Below are positions 37,685 to 46,029 of a stretch of DNA of 62,279 bases, one piece after another. The DNA comes from Chloroflexi bacterium RBG_13_51_36 (GTDB lineage: Bacteria; Chloroflexota; Dehalococcoidia; GIF9; AB-539-J10): the NCBI GenBank assembly GCA_001796515.1, contig MGMS01000051.1:1-62279 (forward strand), in the 5' to 3' direction. Position numbers and translations under genes: made by a program. The notes under the pieces were generated by a model, which was not told the origin of the DNA, did no database searches, and worked only from the letters and a program-made list of their open reading frames with translations. Within the stretch, counting starts at the first letter, position 1; each line of letters starts with the position of its first letter.

Positions 37685-38473
37685 ATGGCGCAGATATTAA
37701 AGAGCAAAAATCTGGCCACCAAGTTTCAGATAATGGTGGAAATAGCGGCACATCAGCCTAATATACAGCAGAAAGACATAGCCCCCAGATTGGGCATCAC
37801 CTCACAAGCGGTTTCCGAATACGTGAAGGAATTGATGAAGGATGGCTGGCTGACCTCTGAGGGTCGCTCCCGGTATAAGGTAACCAGAGAAGGCGTAGAT
37901 TGGATTTTGCAGATGTCCCGGCAACTGCATAGCTATGCCTGGTTCGTGAGCAAAGTCGTGGCTGATATATCAACCACCGCCGCCATAGGCGATAGCGACC
38001 TGGCCGTCGGCCAATCAGTGGCGCTACATATGAAGAACGGCTTGCTCTTTGCCTCCAGGGCCGTCAAGGGCAAAGGGGCTAAGGGAATAACCGTGACTGC
38101 GGCCAGAAAGGGACAGGATGTAGGCATACGTAACATCCAGGGGGTAATAAAGCTCGAGCCGGCCAGACTGATGATAGCCAGAGTGCCCAATGTGCAGGAC
38201 GGAGGTTCCCGGAGCACCAATCTTGCCCGACTCAGAAGGGAAGTAAAGGAAGCAAGGCTGGTGGGGGCACTGGGCACGGAAGCCCTGGTAGCACTGATGA
38301 GGATAGATGTAGAGCCCGACTACGTTCATGGCGTTCGGGAGGCGGCCATAGAAGCGGCTTACTGTGGCTTGCCTTCCCTGATTGTCTGTAGCGAAGACAA
38401 GGTCCCACTTTTGGTGCAGAGGCTGGAAGAAGAGAACCTGCATTATGAAATTGTCGACCTGAGGAAAAGATAG
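37685..38473 (+). CDS. Winged-helix regulator with archaeal-type C-terminal domain
   Basis: A 262-residue protein. The first 80 residues are a MarR/ArsR-like winged helix (IAPRLGITSQAVSEYVKELMKDGWLT as the helix-turn-helix, then a wing with SRYKVTREG). The rest is a predicted alpha/beta domain with AVGQSVALHMKNGLLFA, ITVTAARKGQDVGI, and LVGALGTEALVALMRI. The combination resembles putative regulators annotated mainly in archaea; I know of no proven function or ligand. It lies between nth and the corrinoid-uptake operon and may control the latter, but no shared operator was found. I use the second ATG because the -10 overlaps the first. Confidence 0.75.
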   Translation: MAQILKSKNLATKFQIMVEIAAHQPNIQQKDIAPRLGITSQAVSEYVKELMKDGWLTSEGRSRYKVTREGVDWILQMSRQLHSYAWFVSKVVADISTTAAIGDSDLAVGQSVALHMKNGLLFASRAVKGKGAKGITVTAARKGQDVGIRNIQGVIKLEPARLMIARVPNVQDGGSRSTNLARLRREVKEARLVGALGTEALVALMRIDVEPDYVHGVREAAIEAAYCGLPSLIVCSEDKVPLLVQRLEEENLHYEIVDLRKR

Positions 38474-38545
38474 GGAATTACGTGTCTTTCTTGAACACAT
38501 ATCCCTGGAACTGCAGAATCTTCTCAGAATAACCCCTGAAATCCC

Positions 38546-38574
38546 TTGACATTCCATCCGGCATTATCTAAAAT
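38546..38574 (+). promoter_or_regulatory. Promoter of the corrinoid-uptake operon
   Basis: TTGACA (38546-38551), a 17-base spacer and TAAAAT (38569-38574). The start near 38581 gives a leader of about 50 nt, which contains CTTG-tataaaat-CAAG, a possible operator. The leader is far too short for a cobalamin riboswitch. Confidence 0.65.
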
Positions 38575-38630
38575 GTAGAAATCAACTGTACTTGTATAAA
38601 ATCAAGTAGTTTTGTACAAAGGGAGGCAAA

Positions 38631-39569
38631 GTGATTCACATAAAGATATTCTGTAAGCAGGTCTTGGCTCGAAGCATGAACTGGTTTCTGGTAGCGCTTC
38701 TGAGCCTGGTCCTTGCCCTGACAGCCTGCGCCCCTACCGGGCAGACTCCGGTGGAATACGTGGTGGATGACCTGGGAAGGCTGGTCACCATTAACGGAAC
38801 ACCCGAAAGAATCATCTCCCTGGCTCCCTCTAACACCGAGATTCTGTTTGCCCTGGGTCTGGCAGACAAGGTGGTGGGAGTGACAATGTATTGTGATTAC
38901 CCTCCGCAAGCCCAGGACAAGGAGAAAGTAGGAGACTATTACGGCCCGGATATAGAGAAGATAATTGCTTTGCAGCCTGACCTGGTACTCGCCACTGATT
39001 TCCATAGATTTGATCTTATCCCTGCTTTGGAGGAGCAAGGGATTACGGTATTTGCCGTGGCGCCACAGACTCTGGAGGATGTACTGGTCAGCATCCAGAA
39101 AATAGGACAGATTACCGGCAAGGAGACGGAAGCCCTGGAGCTTGTGAACGGGATGACAAGCGAAATTGAAGCAATAGAAGACCAGACCAGAGAGCTTGAG
39201 GAAAAGCCGCGGGTTTTCTACATGACATGGCATGACCCTATGTGGACTGTTGGCAGCGACACCTGGATTGACGACCTGGTCAACATAGCCGGTGGCGCGA
39301 ACATTTTTTCTCCTAACTTCGGGGGCGGCGCCATGGTCGAAATCGAATGGGTCATTCTCCTCAACCCAGAAATAATCATCACCAGCGAATGGTCGTATGA
39401 CTGGGCACTCAATGCAACTGAGCTTGTCAGCACCAACGCCAGTCAAACGGGAAGAATCTATACGTTCGATGATGATTTAGCCCAGCGTCCAGGACCCAGG
39501 TTGGTCCAGGGTTTAGAGTGGTTTGCCTATCTCATTCACCCTGAGCTATTTGAGGAGCCTGAGGGTTAG
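38631..39569 (+). CDS. btuF: Corrinoid-type ABC transporter substrate-binding lipoprotein
   Basis: A 312-residue lipoprotein of the BtuF/FecB class. A signal peptide ends in ALTAC (lipobox), followed by the helical-backbone binding domain: VVDDLGRLVTINGTPERIISLAPSNTEILFALG, then LQPDLVLA and the GGANIF region. This class binds cobalamin, haem or siderophores; the following cobO-type gene points to corrinoids. GTG at 38631 has GGGAGG just upstream. It heads the operon with CobO, permease and ATPase. Confidence 0.9.
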   Translation: MIHIKIFCKQVLARSMNWFLVALLSLVLALTACAPTGQTPVEYVVDDLGRLVTINGTPERIISLAPSNTEILFALGLADKVVGVTMYCDYPPQAQDKEKVGDYYGPDIEKIIALQPDLVLATDFHRFDLIPALEEQGITVFAVAPQTLEDVLVSIQKIGQITGKETEALELVNGMTSEIEAIEDQTRELEEKPRVFYMTWHDPMWTVGSDTWIDDLVNIAGGANIFSPNFGGGAMVEIEWVILLNPEIIITSEWSYDWALNATELVSTNASQTGRIYTFDDDLAQRPGPRLVQGLEWFAYLIHPELFEEPEG

Positions 39570-39612
39570 CTGAGTGGAGGTTCTCTCCATCAAACCATCA
39601 AGGGAAACTCAG

Positions 39613-40143
39613 ATGAAAAAGAAAGGCTTGATTCAAGTCTATACCGGAACCGGTAAAGGAAAGTCCACTGCCGCCATAGGTCAGGCTGTTCGCGCCGCCG
39701 GGCACGGTTTCAAAGTCGGGTTCCTCTCCTTCTTTAAGGACCCCGAGGCATTTGGCTACGGCGAATATAAATCTCTGGAAAAGCTGGGAGTAAAGACTTT
39801 TCTGTTCGCCAGGAAACACCCTCACTTCTATAAGGAACTGAACCCTGAGGATGTCTGCCGGGAATGCTCAAGAGGACTGGAATTCATCAGGGAGCTTTTC
39901 CGGGACCCGTCCTGGGACATGTTGGTCCTGGATGAGATAAACATTGCCGTGCGCGATGGCTTTCTTACCGAAAAAGACGTCCTTGCTCTTCTGGAGACAA
40001 AGCCAGCACAGCTAGAGCTTGTCTTAACGGGTCGCGGCGTCACAGAAAAGATCATAGAAAAGGCGGATTTGGTCAGTGAGGTGAAGGGAGTCAAGCACCC
40101 TTATAACCAAGGGATTAAGAGCCGGGAAGGCATTGAATACTAG
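39613..40143 (+). CDS. cobO: Corrinoid adenosyltransferase (CobO/CobA type)
   Basis: A 176-residue P-loop enzyme that adds the adenosyl group of ATP to cobalt(I) corrinoids. The family motif is VYTGTGKGKSTAAIGQAVRAAGHG at the N-terminus, with the Walker B-like DMLVLDEINIAV and VLTGRG later. The frame opens at GTG 39574, but the family start fits ATG 39613; neither ribosome site is strong. It sits between the binding protein and the permease, linking uptake to conversion into coenzyme form. Confidence 0.93.
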   Translation: MKKKGLIQVYTGTGKGKSTAAIGQAVRAAGHGFKVGFLSFFKDPEAFGYGEYKSLEKLGVKTFLFARKHPHFYKELNPEDVCRECSRGLEFIRELFRDPSWDMLVLDEINIAVRDGFLTEKDVLALLETKPAQLELVLTGRGVTEKIIEKADLVSEVKGVKHPYNQGIKSREGIEY

Positions 40144-40293
40144 GAGAAAATCAAAGAGAAAAACCAAAAATGCAAAATGACAGGGCAAAATTCAAAAATC
40201 AGTTTAGTAAGGCTTTTTTGCATTTTGAACTGTAATTTTGATTCTTCATCTTTAATTTTTGATATTTATTGGAGACTGTTTAGAGCTTAGAAT
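40144..40293. repeat. AT-rich dispersed repeat inside the corrinoid operon
   Basis: An AT-rich stretch with CAAAAATGCAAAATGACA on the left and TTTTTTGCATTTTGAACTG on the right, which can fold back on each other imperfectly. It resembles the AT-rich intergenic repeats seen in many environmental genomes. It separates cobO from the permease gene and carries TAGAAT (40288-40293) six bases before the permease ATG. Confidence 0.5.
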
Positions 40294-40299
40294 TTGGCA

Positions 40300-41412
40300 A
40301 TGGCACGCAGTGCAGCTGAGGTACTTAGTCAGCCGGCCATTCCTTTTGCCATTCGCTGGCAAAGCAGGATTTACTCTCTGCTGGGGCTGGCTGCGCTGCT
40401 GGTAGTAGTGGTCGTATTTGCCACTGCTCTGGGGAGCGTTCATATACCCTTCACCACTACCTTCCAGGTCCTTCTGTCACAATTGCCCTTCGTTCACATT
40501 ACCCCTTCTATTTCCGAAATCTCCGGGATGCCGGTGAGCGCGGAAATTCTGAAAACGATAATCATTGATATCCGGCTGCCGCGCATACTTCTGGCCGGCC
40601 TGGTGGGAGCCGCCCTGGCAGTAGCCGGAGCTACTTATCAGGGACTGTTTCGCAACCCTCTAGCTGACCCCTATCTCCTAGGTGTGTCCTCGGGAGCTGG
40701 ACTGGGCGCGACCATTGCCATGCTTATTCCTTTTACGTTGCCGTGGGTGGCTTTCGGAGCTGTACCGCTATTTGCCTTCATCGGCGCCGTAGGAGCCGTG
40801 GCCGTGGTCTATTCATTGGCCCGTGTCGGCAAAACTCTGCCCACCACGACACTTATCCTGGCTGGAGTGGCTCTAAGTGCTCTTCTGTCGTCAGCTACCT
40901 CCTATCTCATGGCCGTTGCCGGCAAAGAGCTGCACGGGATCGTATTCTGGCTGCTGGGTGGACTGTATCTGACTAAATGGTCTGAGGTGTGGATTGTCCT
41001 CCCCTGTGTATTGGCAGGGCTCGTGGTCATCTGGATTCATGCCCGACCGCTCAACGTCATGCAGCTTGACGAAGACCAGGCCCAGCAACTGGGCATCAAT
41101 GTGGGCAGAGTCAAAGTCGTGCTGCTGGCTGCCGCCACCCTCATTACTTCTTCGGCGATTTGCTTCACCGGCCTTATCGGCTTCGTCGGCATACTCATCC
41201 CCCATGCCGTGAGGCTTGTCTGGGGACCGGACCACCGGTTCTTGCTTCCACTCTCCACACTGGTGGGCGCCATTTTCCTCATCCTGGCCGATACTCTGGC
41301 CCGCACTATAATTCCTCCCACCGAGATTCCGGTGGGAATAATTACTGCTTTCTGTGGAGCACCCTTTTTCCTTTATCTGCTGCGAAGAAAGAAAGGGTTT
41401 GCTTTCTTTTGA
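40300..41412 (+). CDS. btuC: Corrinoid-type ABC transporter permease (FecCD/BtuC)
   Basis: A 370-residue FecCD permease with about ten membrane helices. Typical blocks are DIRLPRILLAGLVGAALAVAGATYQGLFRNPLADPYLLGVSSGAGLGA near helix 3 (given here in parts: RLPRILLAGLVGAAL and NPLADPYLLGVSSGA), LLGGLYLTKW and the late IGFVGILIPHAVRLVWGPDHR loop. It partners with the ATPase 12 bases downstream and the lipoprotein upstream. ATG 40300 is preferred to TTG 40294. The N-terminal extension of about 25 residues is soluble. Confidence 0.93.
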   Translation: MARSAAEVLSQPAIPFAIRWQSRIYSLLGLAALLVVVVVFATALGSVHIPFTTTFQVLLSQLPFVHITPSISEISGMPVSAEILKTIIIDIRLPRILLAGLVGAALAVAGATYQGLFRNPLADPYLLGVSSGAGLGATIAMLIPFTLPWVAFGAVPLFAFIGAVGAVAVVYSLARVGKTLPTTTLILAGVALSALLSSATSYLMAVAGKELHGIVFWLLGGLYLTKWSEVWIVLPCVLAGLVVIWIHARPLNVMQLDEDQAQQLGINVGRVKVVLLAAATLITSSAICFTGLIGFVGILIPHAVRLVWGPDHRFLLPLSTLVGAIFLILADTLARTIIPPTEIPVGIITAFCGAPFFLYLLRRKKGFAFF

Positions 41413-41424
41413 GGACAGGACACG

Positions 41425-42207
41425 ATGATTGAGCTGGACAGCGTCAGCCTTGGTTACGACCATCGGGCCATCTTGCACAATGTAAATATGAAGGCCGAGC
41501 CCGGCCAGGTACTGGGGCTGGTCGGTCCCAATGGCTCGGGGAAGTCAACATTGATCAAGGGAATCACGAGGGTAATAGAGCTATTCTCCGGGCATATCTC
41601 GATTGACGGCCGCGATATAAAAACCATTAAGCGGGATGAAATGGGTCGCCTGGTGGCTACGGTGCCGCAAGACCCGGCCTTGCCCGGAGCGTTCACCGCT
41701 TTTGAAGTGGTGCTGATGGGACGGACGCCTCACCTCGGGCTTCTTCGCTACGAGGGAGGAAAGGACGTGGCTATTGCCTGGCAAGCGATGGAGGCAACAC
41801 ACACCCAGTCCTTCGCTGAGCGCAGAGTAAGTGAGCTCTCAGGAGGAGAAAAACAGAGGCTCATCATCGCCCGGGCACTAACCCAGCAGCCCAAGGCCAT
41901 GCTTCTCGATGAGCCCACTGCCAATCTGGACATAAACCATCAGGTCGAGGTTCTCAACTTGGTGAAGGGCCTATGCCTGGAGCAGAGTCTGACCGTCATT
42001 ATCGCTTTACATGATTTGAACCTGGCTGCCCAATACTGCGATTGGCTGGTCATGCTAAACGGCGGGACAGTTCACGCTGAAGGCACACCGGTGGACATAC
42101 TGACAGCACCAAACATCAAACAAGTTTACGGAGCCGAAGTATGTGTTTATCCGCACCCCATAAATAAGCTGCCCACCACCTTTGTCACGGGCGGCGGGAG
42201 TCATTGA
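41425..42207 (+). CDS. btuD: Corrinoid-type ABC transporter ATPase (BtuD/FepC)
   Basis: A 260-residue ABC ATPase: Walker A GPNGSGKSTLIKG, Q-loop in VPQDPALPG, signature LSGGEKQRLIIARAL, Walker B AMLLDEPTANLD and switch His in ALHDLN. It is of the FepC/BtuD type and completes the BtuF-CobO-BtuC-BtuD operon. The end (INKLPTTFVTGGGSH) is a common tail in this class. A dispersed repeat follows. Confidence 0.94.
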   Translation: MIELDSVSLGYDHRAILHNVNMKAEPGQVLGLVGPNGSGKSTLIKGITRVIELFSGHISIDGRDIKTIKRDEMGRLVATVPQDPALPGAFTAFEVVLMGRTPHLGLLRYEGGKDVAIAWQAMEATHTQSFAERRVSELSGGEKQRLIIARALTQQPKAMLLDEPTANLDINHQVEVLNLVKGLCLEQSLTVIIALHDLNLAAQYCDWLVMLNGGTVHAEGTPVDILTAPNIKQVYGAEVCVYPHPINKLPTTFVTGGGSH

Positions 42208-42590
42208 CCAAGTCGATATAATTCCCCTCCTCAACCCCCCACCTCTTGTAATCCTGAGACCCTTCACTACGTTCAGGATGACAAGGAAAGGCGTGCCATT
42301 CCAAGCTCTTCACCTCTTGTCATTCTGAGGGAGAGAAGCGACCGAAGAATCTCACTCAGGACAGGCTCAGCAAAGCAAGCTCTGAAGCAGAAAAACGCAT
42401 GAATCCAGTACCAAACGATTGATTCCTTATAAGAAATAGCATACTATTCAATCTTGAGGCGTTGGGTATAATAAAGGGCAGAAGTGGAAGCAAATATAAA
42501 AATCAGCGAGTGAAAAATAACCGCAGTGCGGTTATGCACAAGTTAAGCGTAATGCACTCAGTTGGGTTATCGGGCAATAGGGGTTTAAAT
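42208..42590. repeat. Pair of dispersed palindromic repeats
   Basis: About 380 bases without a gene. CTTGTAATCCTGA...TCAGGATGACAAG (about 42245-42284) is a 13-bp inverted repeat with one mismatch. A second related unit, CTTGTCATTCTGAGGGAG followed by GAAGCGACCGAAGAATCT (about 42316-42353), is the classic dispersed repeat form. They mark the boundary between the corrinoid operon and the AT-rich accessory gene, a typical recombination edge. Confidence 0.65.
42517..42535. promoter_or_regulatory. Perfect 9-1-9 palindrome upstream of the nuclease-ATPase gene
   Basis: ATAACCGCA-G-TGCGGTTAT is a perfect inverted repeat, 56 bases before the ATG at 42591 and about 38 bases after a likely start from TATAAT (42467-42472). 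It may be an operator for a dimeric repressor or a leader hairpin. Confidence 0.45.
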
Positions 42591-45302
42591 ATGAAAAGAC
42601 AAATCAAAATAATACTTGATACTGGAATATCAGATTCACAAAAGGGAGATTTCTTTGAAGATTTGGTTCGCTATATTTTTGAGACCCAGAGGTATGATAT
42701 TACACAACGGGTTAATTTTACGGGAATGGAAATTGACTTAATCGCTAAACATAAGGATAGATCAGAAACGGCTTATATAGAGTGTAAGGCGAGAGAAAAA
42801 CTTGAGTCTAAAGATATACAAGCATTTGCTTTTAATGTAGCGTATCGAGAAGCAAATTATGGATATTTTCTATCAACCACAGAATTTGAACATCAAGTAG
42901 CTGGGTTAATTGAAGAAATGAAGGGGAAAGGGGAATATGCAAATCTATATTTCTGGGGGCCCGGTAAAATACTTGAGCTGCTTGAAAGTGCAAATGTAGT
43001 AACTCAATTAGATCATAGTAAGATAAAACATACCGTCACTAAAACCATTCTCTCGTATACATATTTTGGGATTTTTTATATATTGATTTTAATGAAAAAT
43101 ACAATTCCCACTGAATTTTGTGTCTATGACGCTGAGAAAGCCTCCTCAATTCAAGATAATGAAAAAATTAAAAAACTAAAGGAGAATATACCAGAAATTA
43201 GAGATTTAGAATTTCTTTCCACAACATCAGCGGATAAAGAAATACCAGAGGGGGAATTTAAAGAAACAGTTGCTGAAGTGCAAGAAAGCGAAAATTGGGA
43301 TGATTACCTTCCCGCTTCAACGAAACATTTCATTGGTCGGAAGGATTTAAGAACAAATTTATTTGATTTCATTGACCAGGCAAGTTCAAGGAAAACGTCC
43401 CGTAGAATCTTTTATGTTGATGGAAAGTCTGGTTGGGGCAAGAGTTCTTTAATAACTGACTTAAGAGGGAGAAGTAAGAATAAACATTACCGTAAGCGCT
43501 ATTTTGTCCTTGCAGTAGATGCCCGAAGTGCTACGTCAAGCAACTTCGTTGCATTAGCATTTAATAAACTTGTTGAAAACGCAATAAAGTCTGGTTTCTT
43601 GAGGACGACTCTGTTTAATCAAAAACTGGATTTCATCTCCAGCTTTGACATATTGGGTTCTGAATCAGCACATCAGTTACTCAAGGAATTAGAAGACCAA
43701 AATAAAACTTTGATCTTAATATTTGACCAATTTGAAGATGTTTTTAGAAAAACAGGGCTCTTCAAAGCATTTCATAAATTCTTGCTTGATGTCGACGAGG
43801 TTAAAGCTAATCTCGTTCTGGGGTTTTCATGGAAATCTGAAATAAATATCCCAATCGACCATGAAGCCTATCACCTATGGCAGCAAGCAAAGGATTTCGC
43901 TCTATGTATTTCAATGCGAGAATTTAATCGATCCGAAATAAACGGCGTTATTAAACAATTAGAAAAGTCTATTGGTAAACCAATAGACTTGGATCTTAAA
44001 AGACGTTTGATCGAAAGTTCTCAAGGATTCCCTTGGTTAATCAAAAAGTTGTGTATTCATACTCATAAGCAAATACAAGCCGGAAAGACAATTGAGAACT
44101 TAGTTGAACAAGATTTAAATTGTGAGGCTTTGTTTAAGGATGATATGGAAGGATTGTCTTCTGAAGAGATCAGAGCACTAAATTATATTGCAAAATGTTC
44201 TTTTGAAGGTAATTTTTTTGATGCAACCGATGTAGATGAAAAAATTAATGAGCCTGTTATAACCGCACTAATCAATAAGCGTCTCGTTGTAAAATCAGGT
44301 GCAAAGTATAATGTATATTGGGATATTTTTAGAGACTATTTAGTAACTGGGAAGGTCCCTCCAATCGGTGAGAGCTATATTCTTCGGCAGTATGTAAATG
44401 TTTGCTTTGATGTATATAAGCTATTCAAAGATCAAGAGAAATTTAACTTGGACGAACTTAAGAAACTACACCCAAGGCACCCGGGGATACGGACACTTGA
44501 TAATATCCTACGTGAACTGAGAAGCGTGGGGTTAATACGAAAAGTAGGCGACTACTTCCAGATTGGTCAGCCTGGGATATCCGCAACTGAAGATGATTTT
44601 AGAGGGTATCTGTCTAGAAAATTTGAAAGATATACTCCTTATTTAAAATTGAGCAGTTTAGAAAACAAACAAATCGGTATTACTGAAATAGTCTTGACTT
44701 TAAAGGACATTTTCAGAGGAACTTCATTCACAGAAAAAACATGGGTCACTTATGCAAAATACCTTATCAGTTGGTTTCAATTTACAAGCTTAGATATTCA
44801 AGGTAGATTGGGAGGATCAAAAAAAGGGAGGTATGCCAGAACTGGCGGAGTACAACAGTATGATAATCGAGAAACCTTTACTCCTCAACAGCGTCCTAAA
44901 AAAGATATTGATGTTTTCTGCAATCTCATAGATCAATCGAAAATTGACAACTTTGGTAAGTTATACGACTCCTTCTATGATTTGAAGTCGATTGGCTTAA
45001 TTACATATTCTGGTAATGCAGTATACCTGACAGAACAGGGTAAGCTAACCTTGAAAAAACCTGGCAAAGAGGAATTTGAAAAATCAATTGCGCTTGAAGC
45101 CCTAAAGACCAAAAAAATAAAGCAGGCTGCACGGTATTTTTTTGACCATCCAAATTGCACGAAAAAAGAATTCGGAGAGGTATTATCAGATTTAACTTCC
45201 AATATGAAATCGGAAATATACAAGAAACAAGTAAATTATGTACTTTACGCTTGGGCAAAGTTTATTTATGACCATTTGGATAACGCAAATTGGATTCGGT
45301 AA
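42591..45302 (+). CDS. Nuclease-ATPase fusion, probable antiphage STAND-type protein
   Basis: A 903-residue protein with a Mrr/Hjc-like PD-(D/E)xK nuclease at the N-terminus: Glu23 in GDFFEDL, Asp49 in TGMEIDL, and Glu64-x-Lys66 in YIECKA. After a linker (about 140-245) comes a P-loop ATPase with HFIGRKDL, Walker A GKSGWGKSS (278-286) and Walker B LILIFDQFED (Asp379). The last 450 residues look like several winged-helix-like units and no TPRs. Nuclease plus signalling ATPase is the design of Avs-like defence proteins, which is the likely role by inference. The gene is much richer in A+T than its neighbours and is bounded by repeats, suggesting transfer. ATG 42591 fits the nuclease start; the longer frame from 42462 is less likely. 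Confidence 0.82.
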   Translation: MKRQIKIILDTGISDSQKGDFFEDLVRYIFETQRYDITQRVNFTGMEIDLIAKHKDRSETAYIECKAREKLESKDIQAFAFNVAYREANYGYFLSTTEFEHQVAGLIEEMKGKGEYANLYFWGPGKILELLESANVVTQLDHSKIKHTVTKTILSYTYFGIFYILILMKNTIPTEFCVYDAEKASSIQDNEKIKKLKENIPEIRDLEFLSTTSADKEIPEGEFKETVAEVQESENWDDYLPASTKHFIGRKDLRTNLFDFIDQASSRKTSRRIFYVDGKSGWGKSSLITDLRGRSKNKHYRKRYFVLAVDARSATSSNFVALAFNKLVENAIKSGFLRTTLFNQKLDFISSFDILGSESAHQLLKELEDQNKTLILIFDQFEDVFRKTGLFKAFHKFLLDVDEVKANLVLGFSWKSEINIPIDHEAYHLWQQAKDFALCISMREFNRSEINGVIKQLEKSIGKPIDLDLKRRLIESSQGFPWLIKKLCIHTHKQIQAGKTIENLVEQDLNCEALFKDDMEGLSSEEIRALNYIAKCSFEGNFFDATDVDEKINEPVITALINKRLVVKSGAKYNVYWDIFRDYLVTGKVPPIGESYILRQYVNVCFDVYKLFKDQEKFNLDELKKLHPRHPGIRTLDNILRELRSVGLIRKVGDYFQIGQPGISATEDDFRGYLSRKFERYTPYLKLSSLENKQIGITEIVLTLKDIFRGTSFTEKTWVTYAKYLISWFQFTSLDIQGRLGGSKKGRYARTGGVQQYDNRETFTPQQRPKKDIDVFCNLIDQSKIDNFGKLYDSFYDLKSIGLITYSGNAVYLTEQGKLTLKKPGKEEFEKSIALEALKTKKIKQAARYFFDHPNCTKKEFGEVLSDLTSNMKSEIYKKQVNYVLYAWAKFIYDHLDNANWIR

Positions 45303-45601
45303 GTAATTAGAACTAGATGGGAGATACAAGTGCACTACACCCAACACAGCATAGAAGGTTCGTCTGCCAGAGGCAGACTCACCCAGATTTTTGCTTCGCC
45401 AAAACTTCTTTTATGCTGGAACCGTTATACGCAATTGTCAAAGTGCGATAACAATTGTTCATTTTGTGCAATGTTGCCTAACGACTGCTGGACTGGACAA
45501 AGCCAAATACGCAAGGCAGAACCATATCCAGGGTTGCGCTCACCAGATGGACCAGCGGGCAAGCTACTTCAGCTGGTGGGACGGGTAAGACTACTGTGAA
45601 G
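45303..45601 (+). repeat. Gene-free stretch with dispersed repeat, copy A
   Basis: The part 45457-45570 is related (about 70% by eye) to 48702-48820, same orientation. Both read QCC...DK.K..RQ..I.G.AH...QR in one frame, so they may be relics of a short coding element; the open frames are broken and lack starts. A small hairpin (GTCTGCCAGAGGCAGAC, 45362-45378) lies to the left. The copy runs directly into a GLUG-protein remnant. Confidence 0.6.
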
Positions 45602-45736
45602 GTGAAGAACGTCACCACCTTCTACCTCGCAGGCTGGAACATAATCGGAGTCGCAAATCCAAGCACTCGCAACCTAACACATATCTGGAATGTCGTCGAC
45701 AACGAGACATATCCTTTCCTGAGCTGGGAGTTGTAA
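45602..45736 (+). pseudogene. C-terminal remnant of a GLUG-type lipoprotein
   Basis: The frame ending at TAA 45734-45736 reads FYLAGWNIIGV...IWNVVDNETYPFLSWEL, matching the C-terminal cap of the GLUG protein at 23566-25446 (DGWDICTV...IWNIVDGETYPFLSWQQV). No GLUG repeats or start codon are left. The frame is open further upstream into repeat copy A, so the junction is a rearrangement point. Confidence 0.75.
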
Positions 45737-45918
45737 CTCTCTATACAGCCATTTTCGCTCCACTAACCCTAAAGGAAAACGGAATGGAATAGTTATACGC
45801 ATGGCTAGACAAAGGTCCCCATGTTCGTGGCCAAGTTAGGAACTCAATAAGGCAGAATAGTTACAGATTGCTCTCCGTTTGAAGCTACGTCCACGACAGT
45901 CAAACATCCCTATGTTGC

Positions 45919-45946
45919 TTGAGTGGTGACTCGATAACCGTATAGT
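45919..45946 (+). promoter_or_regulatory. Promoter of the RCC1-repeat gene
   Basis: TTGAGT (45919-45924), a 16-base spacer and TATAGT (45941-45946). The leader would be about 77 nt and includes a small inverted repeat around CAATTTCC...GGAAATTTG. Confidence 0.5.
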
Positions 45947-46029
45947 ATTCCCCCCAAACAGCACAGAAACTGCTGCCAATTTCCCTAATGGAAATTTGAT
46001 ATGTCATAATATTGGGGAGGGACTGTTAC

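Noticed and set aside
38474-38630. Cobalamin riboswitch before btuF
   Set aside because: The promoter leaves only about 50 nt of leader, and no B12 box is visible.
38568-39446. 292-codon open frame opposite btuF
   Set aside because: The btuF frame has a signal peptide, lipobox and family motifs; the opposite frame has no start signal and no family.
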